This document shows positions 1 through 5,584 of a stretch of DNA of 7,503 bases, in pieces. The stretch's first letter is position 1; each line of letters starts with the position of its first letter. The stretch spans positions 1 to 7,503 of the forward strand of contig CAMOFU010000117.1 in NCBI GenBank assembly GCA_946613705.1, in the 5' to 3' direction. The position numbers and the translations under genes are program-made. This DNA is from an uncultured Clostridia bacterium (GTDB lineage: Bacteria; Bacillota; Clostridia; Oscillospirales; Ruminococcaceae). The notes beneath the pieces were generated by a model. That model did no database searches. It worked only from the letters and a program-made list of their open reading frames with translations, and was not told the DNA's origin.

Positions 1-98
1 TTGCTGTCTCCTTCAGTGGAGCTGTCGCTGCTGCCGCACCCGACGAACATCGCAGCGGTAAGCACGAGTGCCAGTGTCATAGCCAGTAGTTTCTTCAT
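1..98 (-). CDS. Lipoprotein, N-terminal fragment (signal peptide and lipobox only)
   Basis: The gene starts with ATG at 98 and leaves the window at base 1, so only 32 codons are visible. The product starts MKKLLAMTLALVLTAAM, followed by FVGCGSSDSSTEGDS. That is a short positive N-terminus, a hydrophobic core, a lipobox with the lipidated cysteine at residue 21, and a Ser/Asp/Glu-rich linker. This is a classic Gram-positive lipoprotein signal peptide, so the mature protein should be anchored to the outer face of the membrane. A ribosome binding site AAAGGAAGA lies at 104-112 on the minus strand, 5-6 bases before the ATG, and a consensus-like promoter lies at 158-186. Such signal peptides are common on ABC-transporter solute-binding proteins, but the functional domain lies outside the window and no specific role can be claimed. 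Confidence 0.85.
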   Translation of the reverse strand, partial: MKKLLAMTLALVLTAAMFVGCGSSDSSTEGDS

Positions 99-157
99 AA
101 TGATCTTCCTTTCGATTCAACTTTTTCAAGCCGTTCATTCATAATTTAACAGTATAT

Positions 158-186
158 ATTATACAGTATATCTCAACTTTTTTCAA
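158..186 (-). promoter_or_regulatory. Sigma-A-type promoter for the leftward lipoprotein gene
   Basis: On the minus strand, TTGAAA (186-181) and TATAAT (163-158) are separated by exactly 17 bases, close to the vegetative consensus. The predicted start of transcription is near 150, giving a 5' leader of about 50 bases. The -10 region sits inside an AT-rich stretch with the plus-strand direct repeat ACAGTATAT at 149-157 and 163-171. This repeat could be a regulator site or simply AT-rich promoter sequence. Confidence 0.75.
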
Positions 187-229
187 GTGCTGTCCCTGCA
201 TTTTAACCGTTCCGCAACAATCTTTTAAT

Positions 230-243
230 CGAAAACGTTTGCG
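230..243. promoter_or_regulatory. Candidate LacI/GalR-family operator
   Basis: CGAAAACGTTTGCG is a 14-base palindrome with one mismatched pair (6 of 7 pairs match) centred on CG. This is the form typical of LacI/GalR-family operators, and as I recall it differs at one base from the pneumococcal MalR-type operator CGCAAACGTTTGCG. It ends 4 bases before the -35 box of the rightward hydrolase promoter and lies about 44 bases upstream of the leftward -35 box. It is therefore placed to act on the hydrolase and possibly on the lipoprotein gene. No regulator gene is in the window, so the call rests on motif shape and position only. Confidence 0.45.
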
Positions 244-247
244 CCGC

Positions 248-276
248 TTGACACAAAAAGGCACAGATGATAAAAT
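248..276 (+). promoter_or_regulatory. Sigma-A-type promoter for the membrane hydrolase gene
   Basis: A perfect -35 box TTGACA (248-253) is followed after 17 bases by TAAAAT (271-276), one base away from the consensus -10. Transcription should start near 283, giving a leader of roughly 38 bases before the ATG at 321, which carries the ribosome binding site AAGGAGA at 306-312. Confidence 0.8.
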
Positions 277-320
277 AAAACTAATGAGCTGCGGCATCAT
301 TCAACAAGGAGAGTCAAGCC

Positions 321-1628
321 ATGCTTATCACAGCTATCTGTGCATTTCTGACGGCTAATGCCGTGTTCGCATTTTCAATTCTCGGCAAGGTGTATGCAGC
401 TGTACTTATCCCCGCCGCGATACTGCTTTCCGTGTCGCTTATCCGCCCATTCGGCGGGAAAAGGCTCGCGGTCGGACGGCATCGTCAGATCAGAAACGGT
501 GTGACGCTGCTGGAGGCATTCCTTGCTGCGGGTGTGCTGACAGCGGGCGTGACTGCGGCTATGATACCGATGGGGCGGGGCACAGCCTCGATACTGCTGA
601 ATGCGGGCATCGCGGCGGCCGTGCTTGCCGCAGTGTTCTGGGACGGGATCATACGCATTTACACCTCTTCGGTGCAGCTCGGGATAAAGTGGCGGGTGAT
701 CGGCGCGGTCTGCGGAATGATACCTGTTGTTGATCTTATCGTGCTGATAAAGCTGATAAGGCTTGCAAGGAACGAGTACAGGTTCGAGACTGAGAAGGTG
801 CTCATGAACACCGCCCGTGCCGATGAACGCATCTGTGCAACACGCTATCCGATACTGCTCGTTCACGGTGTGTTCTTCCGCGATCTCGAGCATTTCAACT
901 ACTGGGGGCGCATACCCGCGGAGCTTGAAAAAAACGGTGCGGCGGTATTCTACGGCAGGCAGTCCTCGGCGCTCTCGGTCGCAGACAGTGCTGCCGAGCT
1001 GAAAGAGACTATCGAAAGGATCGTTACAGAGACAGGCTGCGGAAAGGTGAACATCATCGCTCACTCAAAGGGCGGGCTCGATTCCCGCTGGGCGATCTCG
1101 AGACTCGGCTGCGACAGATACGTCGCGTCGCTTACCACAGTCAACACCCCGCACCGAGGCTGCAGGTTTGCAGATTTCCTGCTCTCAAAGGCGGGTGACG
1201 GTCTGCGTGCAAAGGTATCGGGCGCATACAATGCCGCCGCGAAAAAACTCGGCGACCCTGCCCCCGATTTCCTTGCTGCCGTGACCGACCTGACTGCCGC
1301 CGCCTGCGAACGCATCAATGCCGAATGCCCCGATGCTCGGGGAGTGCTCTGCCGCAGCATCGGTTCGCGCTGTGTCAAGGCGGGCTCGGGCAGGTTCCCG
1401 CTGAACCTTACCTATCTTTTAGCGGGGCATTTCGAGGGCGATAACGACGGGCTCGTTTCGGTGGATTCAATGAAATGGGGCGAGAGCTTCACGGAATACA
1501 CGCCCGCCGGTACCCGCGGCATATCTCACGGAGATATGATCGACCTTAACCGCGAGAACATAGACGGCTTCGATGTGCGTGAGGTATATGTTCGGCTCGT
1601 TTCGGAGCTGAGAGAAAAAGGATTCTGA
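321..1628 (+). CDS. Membrane-anchored alpha/beta-hydrolase (lipase/esterase-like)
   Basis: This is a predicted serine hydrolase acting on ester bonds, probably lipids or acyl esters. The first ~147 residues are hydrophobic, with likely membrane segments near 2-20, 24-41, 63-83, 89-109 and 127-146. The hydrolase domain follows from ~175: oxyanion-loop LLVHGVFFRD (His182), nucleophile elbow IIAHSKGG with Ser249, a likely acid in GDNDGLVS (Asp374 or Asp376), and the likely catalytic His403 in GISHGD. The elbow reads Ala-x-Ser-x-Gly, as in Bacillus subtilis LipA, rather than Gly-x-Ser-x-Gly. No cleavable signal peptide is apparent. The basic loop at 42-61 argues that this loop is cytoplasmic, but charges after the last segment (KLIRLAR) make the side of the catalytic domain uncertain. 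ATG at 321 follows AAGGAGA by 8 bases. The esterase gene begins 51 bases downstream with no clear promoter between, so the two are probably cotranscribed. The fold is clear; the substrate is unknown. Confidence 0.85.
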   Translation: MLITAICAFLTANAVFAFSILGKVYAAVLIPAAILLSVSLIRPFGGKRLAVGRHRQIRNGVTLLEAFLAAGVLTAGVTAAMIPMGRGTASILLNAGIAAAVLAAVFWDGIIRIYTSSVQLGIKWRVIGAVCGMIPVVDLIVLIKLIRLARNEYRFETEKVLMNTARADERICATRYPILLVHGVFFRDLEHFNYWGRIPAELEKNGAAVFYGRQSSALSVADSAAELKETIERIVTETGCGKVNIIAHSKGGLDSRWAISRLGCDRYVASLTTVNTPHRGCRFADFLLSKAGDGLRAKVSGAYNAAAKKLGDPAPDFLAAVTDLTAAACERINAECPDARGVLCRSIGSRCVKAGSGRFPLNLTYLLAGHFEGDNDGLVSVDSMKWGESFTEYTPAGTRGISHGDMIDLNRENIDGFDVREVYVRLVSELREKGF

Positions 1629-1679
1629 ATCAAAAATTGTGAGTATATATTATATATATCATCAACGGAGGTATTTGCC

Positions 1680-2753
1680 ATGTCAAGAAAATTCATTCCC
1701 GCTGCCGACCCGTCCATACGCTATATGGGTCGTATCGACCGCACTATCCCCGATGCACCGAGGATCGTTTACGCAGGCTCGATGATAACGCTGCGCTTCA
1801 CGGGCACCGAGCTTGCCGCAGTCATCTGCAACCACAGGTTCTACAATAAGATGGAGCTGGGACTGCTGGTAGACGGCAGGGAGAGCAAGGTCGCCTTTGA
1901 GACCGACCGCGAGCGCTTTACCCTCCCCCTCGTGTCGGGACTGGAGGACAAGGAGCATGAGGTGACACTGTTCAAGCGGCAGGACGCGACCCATTATTTT
2001 GACTTCTTCGGCTTTGAGACGAGCGCAGAGACAGAGGCGCTGCCGCCGCGCCCCGTGTCCGACAGGAGGATAGAATGCTACGGCGACTCGGTGTCCGCAG
2101 GTGCGGTCTGCGAGGCGGTGGAAAATGTTGGCGCACCCGACCCCGATAATACCGAGGGCGTGTACGACAATGCCTACCACTCCTATTCGATGATAACCGC
2201 CCGCAATTTAGGTGCCGAGATCAATAATATAGCACAGGGCGGCATCGCGGTCTTCGACAAGACGGGATATTATCATTCGCCGGACACTATCGGCATGGAG
2301 ACAGCCTATAACAAGGTGATCTACTTCCCCGAGGAGTGCGGCTATACGGGGTGGGATTTTCAGAAATACGTTCCTCATGTTGTCATCTTCGCCGTGGGGC
2401 AGAACGATCAGCACCGCGAGCAGGGAGATGACCCCGATATCAACGACCCCGATTACCGCAGAAGGTGGAAGGAGCGCTACAAGGATATCATACGCGACCT
2501 GCGCTCTCACTACCCGAAGGCGCGGTTTATCCTGCTGCTGACCGTGCTGATGCATGACCCGACATGGGACAGGGCGCTTGACGAGATAGTCGGCGAGCTG
2601 TGCGCAGAGGGCTTCGAGGGACTGAGCCACTTTACCTTTACCCGATGCGGCAAGGCTACCCCCGGGCACCCCCGCCTGCCCGAGCAGTATGAAATGGCGA
2701 GCGAGCTCACCGCCTATATCTCCCGAATGGGCAATGAGATCTGGGAGGATTGA
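1680..2753 (+). CDS. SGNH hydrolase, carbohydrate esterase family 2-like (acetyl esterase)
   Basis: This is a probable deacetylase of acetylated carbohydrate. Residues ~1-120 resemble the CE2 N-terminal beta-sandwich (RYMGRIDRT, then the strand pattern IVYAGSMITLRFTGTELAAVI). Residues ~130-350 form the SGNH domain: block I CYGDSVSAG with nucleophile Ser137, block II glycine in IAQGGIAV, block III AVGQND with Asn242, and block V PGHPRLPEQ with His330. The aspartate expected three residues before the His in most SGNH enzymes is Thr327 here. At least one CE2 enzyme is reported to work with a Ser-His dyad, so this need not mean inactivity. There is no signal peptide, so the protein is predicted to be cytoplasmic and may act on imported acetylated oligosaccharides. 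A perfect GGAGGT at 1667-1672 sits 7 bases before the ATG. The length (357 aa) suits a complete two-domain CE2 enzyme without extra binding modules. Confidence 0.85.
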   Translation: MSRKFIPAADPSIRYMGRIDRTIPDAPRIVYAGSMITLRFTGTELAAVICNHRFYNKMELGLLVDGRESKVAFETDRERFTLPLVSGLEDKEHEVTLFKRQDATHYFDFFGFETSAETEALPPRPVSDRRIECYGDSVSAGAVCEAVENVGAPDPDNTEGVYDNAYHSYSMITARNLGAEINNIAQGGIAVFDKTGYYHSPDTIGMETAYNKVIYFPEECGYTGWDFQKYVPHVVIFAVGQNDQHREQGDDPDINDPDYRRRWKERYKDIIRDLRSHYPKARFILLLTVLMHDPTWDRALDEIVGELCAEGFEGLSHFTFTRCGKATPGHPRLPEQYEMASELTAYISRMGNEIWED

Positions 2754-2785
2754 ACAGCTCGGTCTGTAAGAATACAAAAGTACAA

Positions 2786-2814
2786 AAAAGCGGACGATCA
2801 ATTCGTCCGCTTTT
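2786..2814. terminator. Bidirectional intrinsic terminator
   Basis: A perfect 12-bp inverted repeat (left arm 2786-2797 AAAAGCGGACGA, right arm 2803-2814) encloses a 5-base loop. Reading rightward the stem ends in TTTT; reading leftward it runs into TTTTTT. It lies 32 bases after the esterase stop and downstream of the leftward sigma/sensor operon, so it should end both convergent transcripts. Confidence 0.9.
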
Positions 2815-2895
2815 GCATTGTGTTACATTGCCGTGACTGCATTTATTCGCCTGCAGCGTCCTTTACCGTCTGCGGCAGCTCATCTGAGATGATGC

Positions 2896-4827
2896 TCAAT
2901 CCGTCTTGCTGACCATGCCGTCACCGTCGGGAACGAGATAGTCGGTCACTGTGCCGCTGTCGGTCTGTATCTCAAGTTCCTCAACTGCCGGCTCGGACGC
3001 GGCTATATCAAGCACCGAGATGTCCTCAACATTATAGTATCTGCCGTTGACCTGGATATTTGCGCCGCTGAACTTGGTGTTCACAAGCGTCACGGTCTGA
3101 TCGTTATATGTGAATATCAGGCTCTTCATCTCATCGGCATCTACCTGCTCCTGCGGGTCGAACTCCGCGGGCTGATAACCTGCCGCGAGGAAATCCTCGT
3201 ACCATTTTCTTGCCTTTTCAAGCTGACTGTCGTCGGGTATCATTCCCTCCTGACCGTTGAAGTTGTCCTCAGAGCCGAAGAGGTGAGCCGACCAGCTGCC
3301 GTCGTAATACGAGCCGATAAGATCATCGAGATATTTTGCGCAGTATTCGCTGTTGCAGTATTTGCCGTTGATGATGACATCAGCGTCCTGCCTGTCGCTG
3401 CTTTGCAGATCGTAGGTCTTGCCCGAGGCCGCATCATAGAATCTGATGAACGGCATGGGACCGTACAGCTCGGGAAGGCTTTCGTCGGGTGTTACCGCTT
3501 CTGCTTTCTCCATCTCGGCGATAAGCGTGTCAGCAGTCTCTTTTAAAAGTGTGTCTGCCTCCATACCTTGTGAATCCTGTACGCTGCTCAGTCCCTTGAT
3601 GTTGATGCCGTAGAAAACGCTGACCTGACCCTCGGGCACATCGGTGCAGAACTTGCCGAACTCGAGATCGCCCTCGGGGTACGGGTACTGCCCTACGGGG
3701 CTGTCCTTGCTCTCGCGCCACTGAGCACAGGTGGGCTTTAATGTGGTCGGATCGATATAATAGGCTGCCTCGCTGTTGGGATCCAATCCCTGATCTGTCA
3801 CGCAGGCTGTGTAAAGCACCTTGCTGATAAGATCGTCCTTATCCCCGAGCTCTGCCAGCGTCGAGCTGAAAGCACCTATAGGGACCTCGCTTATCCTGCC
3901 GTCGGAGATCAGATCGGCAATAGCACCGTTGATCGTCGTGTAAACGAGCTTTGCCGACATATTTTCTGTCCATTTGCGGCTTGATAGGATATCGTCCTTA
4001 TAATATCCGTCATTCATAGTGTCGCTGATATCCTGCGTGGTGATGCTGTCTGTTGTGAACTCTCCGAATACGGCATCGTCTGTCGTTCGGGGATACTGCC
4101 CTACTACGCTGCCGCTGTCACTGCGCCATTGTGCCCATAACGGCTTGAGCGTGTCGGGATCGATATAATAGGCGATCTCGCCGCCGCGCAGCTGTTCCTC
4201 TGCTGCAAGAAGGGTGGAAAGCTCCTGCGGTATCTCACTTGCATAGTAAGCCATCATTCCGCCCTGTGCCGAGTCGCTCCTCAGCTGCTGCTCGTAATCC
4301 TTGTCGCCGCCTGCGATCGCTGCAAAATCAACGATCACTTGCCCGGGTACTATCTCGCTGTTCTTCCCGTCCGAGATCTTGTCAGCTATCCAGCCGCTCA
4401 GGGTAATGAACAGCGTCTTTGCTCTGTCGGATGCATCATTTTTATTCTGCACTCCTGCATTCGCGCCGTCCGATGCTTCCTCGGAGAATACGCTCGCCAT
4501 CGGGCCTACTCCCTTTGAAGCACCGAGATAGGTAAGCACGCCGCCCGCACCTACCACTACCGCGACCGCCGCCGCGATAATGCCCATGCTCCTGCTCTTT
4601 ACGCGGGCAGGCTTCGTTCCGATCGGCTTGGCAGCGACTGCGGGCTCGGGGGCAGGGGTGTCTGCTGCTTTGTTCACCGTTATCACGGGCTTGCTTTCGC
4701 GGGGCTGTTCATCGGGTATGATGCCCTTTATCTCGTTCTCGTTATTTTTGCTGATGTTATCCATATCGGTACCTCCTGTCATCTCCTCAAGAGGAATACT
4801 CCGTATCATATCGTCAATATATCTCAT
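2896..4827 (-). CDS. Single-pass membrane protein with duplicated ectodomain; putative ECF anti-sigma/sensor
   Basis: The function is not recognised by name. It is a predicted 643-residue bitopic protein: cytoplasmic residues 1-80 (acidic start, then Pro/Ala/Lys-rich), one membrane segment at 81-100 (MGIIAAAVAVVVGAGGVLTY), and a ~540-residue extracellular part. The ectodomain has two copies of a helix-plus-beta module (about 136-257 and 292-393). Each opens with AK...IAD.ISDG and closes with AYYIDPxTLKP..AQWR...VGQYP. Two weaker related beta units follow at 459-503 and 568-608 (ADVIINGKYCN versus ANIQVNGRYYN). The start was set at ATG 4827 because it has AAGGAGG at 4837-4843 and overlaps the sigma-factor stop as ATGA. 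An upstream in-frame ATG at 4917 lies inside the sigma gene and is unlikely. A second start at 4764 (622 aa) also has a perfect ribosome binding site. By position and topology it is probably the partner and inhibitor of the sigma factor; no canonical anti-sigma domain is visible. The C-terminus may be truncated by a 1-base indel. Confidence 0.75.
   Translation of the reverse strand: MRYIDDMIRSIPLEEMTGGTDMDNISKNNENEIKGIIPDEQPRESKPVITVNKAADTPAPEPAVAAKPIGTKPARVKSRSMGIIAAAVAVVVGAGGVLTYLGASKGVGPMASVFSEEASDGANAGVQNKNDASDRAKTLFITLSGWIADKISDGKNSEIVPGQVIVDFAAIAGGDKDYEQQLRSDSAQGGMMAYYASEIPQELSTLLAAEEQLRGGEIAYYIDPDTLKPLWAQWRSDSGSVVGQYPRTTDDAVFGEFTTDSITTQDISDTMNDGYYKDDILSSRKWTENMSAKLVYTTINGAIADLISDGRISEVPIGAFSSTLAELGDKDDLISKVLYTACVTDQGLDPNSEAAYYIDPTTLKPTCAQWRESKDSPVGQYPYPEGDLEFGKFCTDVPEGQVSVFYGINIKGLSSVQDSQGMEADTLLKETADTLIAEMEKAEAVTPDESLPELYGPMPFIRFYDAASGKTYDLQSSDRQDADVIINGKYCNSEYCAKYLDDLIGSYYDGSWSAHLFGSEDNFNGQEGMIPDDSQLEKARKWYEDFLAAGYQPAEFDPQEQVDADEMKSLIFTYNDQTVTLVNTKFSGANIQVNGRYYNVEDISVLDIAASEPAVEELEIQTDSGTVTDYLVPDGDGMVSKTD
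3649..3954 (-). repeat. Ectodomain module, copy 2
   Basis: This region encodes residues ~292-393 of the sensor-like protein: helix AKLVYTTINGAIADLISDG, then the closing motif at residues 355-382. By hand alignment, 20 of 28 positions of the closing motif are identical to copy 1. The two copies also share an identical 17-base stretch on the plus strand, GGATCGATATAATAGGC. This is an internal duplication within one gene. Confidence 0.75.
4057..4422 (-). repeat. Ectodomain module, copy 1
   Basis: This region encodes residues ~136-257: helix AKTLFITLSGWIADKISDG, a longer middle part than copy 2, then the closing motif AYYIDPDTLKPLWAQWR...VGQYP at residues 219-246. The helix followed by a short beta region ending in VGQYP reminds me of C-terminal parts of type IV pilin-like proteins in Ruminococcus. 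That resemblance is from memory and is tentative. Confidence 0.7.
4772..4777 (-). promoter_or_regulatory. Internal ribosome binding site for an alternative sensor start
   Basis: AGGAGG on the minus strand lies 7 bases upstream of an in-frame ATG at 4764 (product starts MDNISKNNENEIKG). It is as good a site as the one serving ATG 4827. Because the GGA GGT bases also encode Gly18-Gly19 of the longer form, chance is possible, but spacing and sequence are ideal for initiation. Use of this start would remove the first 21 residues. Confidence 0.5.
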
Positions 4828-5366
4828 AGCAATATTCCTCCTTTTGTAAGTGCATCGCGCAGGCGGCGCTTTGAACGGTGAAGTATGTACTCGACTCTTT
4901 TTTCCGTGATGCCGCATCGCTTTGCTATCTCAGAAAATGTCATGCTGTAGTAAAAGCGATAGATGAACACCTCGCGGTCGGGGGAGGGAAGCTCTCTTAT
5001 GCAGGCGGCTATGACCTTGCGGTTGTGCTCCGCTGCATATTCGGTCGAGAAGTCCACCTCCAGCCCGAGGTCTCGCTCATCATCGGGCAGCGGCTCGGTT
5101 ATGCTGAGTGTGCGCAGCTTATTGATCGTACAGCTGCGTGCTACCATGCAGACATAGTTTTTCAGGCTGCCCTTTTCCGTATCTATCTCTGCGCGGTTGT
5201 CCCATACCTTATAAAATGTATCGGATGTCACTTCTTCTCTGTCCTCCTCCGAACTGAGCATTCCTGCTGCGATATTATTAACGAGGCGGGAATACTTGCT
5301 CATGAGTGCGGTAAGCCCTTCCTCGCTGCCGCAGCGCAGCAATGACAATATTTTCTCATCGTTCAT
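4824..5366 (-). CDS. ECF-type RNA polymerase sigma factor
   Basis: This is a 180-residue sigma-70 family protein with only regions 2 and 4, the normal length and layout of an extracytoplasmic-function sigma factor. Region 2 spans ~10-88 (LVNNIAAGML, EEVTSDTFYKVWDNRAEI, GSLKNYVCMVARSCTINKLR), covering core binding and -10 recognition. An acidic linker (~92-112) follows. Region 4 spans ~116-172, with the helix-turn-helix TFSEIAKRCGITEKRVEYI for -35 recognition. It should direct RNA polymerase to a small regulon. Its TGA overlaps the ATG of the membrane protein (ATGA), a strong sign of translational coupling and of a sigma/anti-sigma pair. The start at 5366 has a GGTGA-like site (5377-5381) about 10 bases upstream, weaker than its neighbours' sites. 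The 218-base gap upstream has no clear consensus promoter facing this gene, compatible with autoregulation or an activator. The subfamily and target promoters cannot be assigned. Confidence 0.9.
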   Translation of the reverse strand: MNDEKILSLLRCGSEEGLTALMSKYSRLVNNIAAGMLSSEEDREEVTSDTFYKVWDNRAEIDTEKGSLKNYVCMVARSCTINKLRTLSITEPLPDDERDLGLEVDFSTEYAAEHNRKVIAACIRELPSPDREVFIYRFYYSMTFSEIAKRCGITEKRVEYILHRSKRRLRDALTKGGILL

Positions 5367-5482
5367 TCAGTTGTTTCACCGCCTTTGAAGGTACCTTCGA
5401 GCTCGGCACGGCTCTTAAATGCATTTCATCTATATATACACAGATTATCGCGGAGTTCCGTAAACACAGAATGAATATTTGA

Positions 5483-5499
5483 TTAACAAATGATTAACA
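5483..5499 (-). promoter_or_regulatory. WalR-box-like direct repeat
   Basis: The minus strand reads TGTTAA-TCATT-TGTTAA. This fits the published WalR (YycF) recognition pattern TGT(A/T)A(A/T/C)-N5-TGT(A/T)A(A/T/C) at every defined position, with the 11-base repeat period typical of OmpR/PhoB-type response regulators. On the plus strand it is a tandem TGATTAACAA at 5480-5489 and 5491-5500. It ends 7 bases before the walJ -35 box and points toward the sigma-factor gene, so it could act on either. No WalR gene lies in the window. PhoP boxes are similar, so the identity of the regulator is an inference. Confidence 0.5.
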
Positions 5500-5506
5500 A
5501 TGCAAT

Positions 5507-5535
5507 TTGACAAGAGCGGCGGGGTGTGGTATAAT
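5507..5535 (+). promoter_or_regulatory. Perfect-consensus sigma-A promoter for walJ-rlmH
   Basis: TTGACA (5507-5512), exactly 17 bases, then TATAAT (5530-5535): both hexamers are perfect. The TGG at 5527-5529 before the -10 box also supplies an extended -10 TGn. Transcription should start near 5542, giving a leader of about 43 bases. This predicts strong constitutive expression unless the adjacent direct repeat or a repressor modulates it. Confidence 0.9.
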
Positions 5536-5584
5536 GTATGACAGTCAAAATCAGGTTCGCATTTTATAGAAAGAGGTCATTCTG

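Noticed and set aside
375..1064. 229-codon minus-strand open frame inside the membrane hydrolase gene
   Set aside because: Antisense to a clear alpha/beta-hydrolase. The translation is rich in His, Arg and Cys with no domain, as expected of a shadow frame in GC-rich DNA, and it has no good ribosome binding site.
1629..1679. Possible promoter between the hydrolase and esterase genes in an AT-rich run
   Set aside because: TATATATT-like sequence is present, but no -35 box lies 16-18 bases upstream. Read-through from 248-276 is simpler.
4580..4849. Hydrophobic 89-codon plus-strand frame that looks like a small membrane protein
   Set aside because: Its hydrophobicity comes from being opposite the Ala/Val-rich membrane helix and Pro/Ala-rich tail of the sensor gene. 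It has no promoter or ribosome binding site of note.
4828..4917. Longer sensor protein starting at ATG 4917
   Set aside because: The added 30 residues lie inside the sigma-factor gene and are basic and Pro/Lys/Arg-rich, and the ATG at 4827 has an ideal ribosome binding site and ATGA coupling.
4878..5345. 155-codon plus-strand open frame opposite the sigma factor
   Set aside because: It is wholly antisense to conserved sigma regions 2 and 4, and its composition looks like a shadow.
5387..5398. Perfect 12-base palindrome GAAGGTACCTTC in the sigma-factor leader
   Set aside because: It is a short isolated palindrome with no second copy in the window and no known match, so it could be chance.
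5433..5459. Possible promoter for the sigma operon: GGAACT at 5459-5454 with TATATA at 5438-5433, or GATAAT at 5449-5444
   Set aside because: GGAAC is ECF-like, but the -10 element is not distinctive, and GATAAT lacks a matching -35. This is too weak to annotate.
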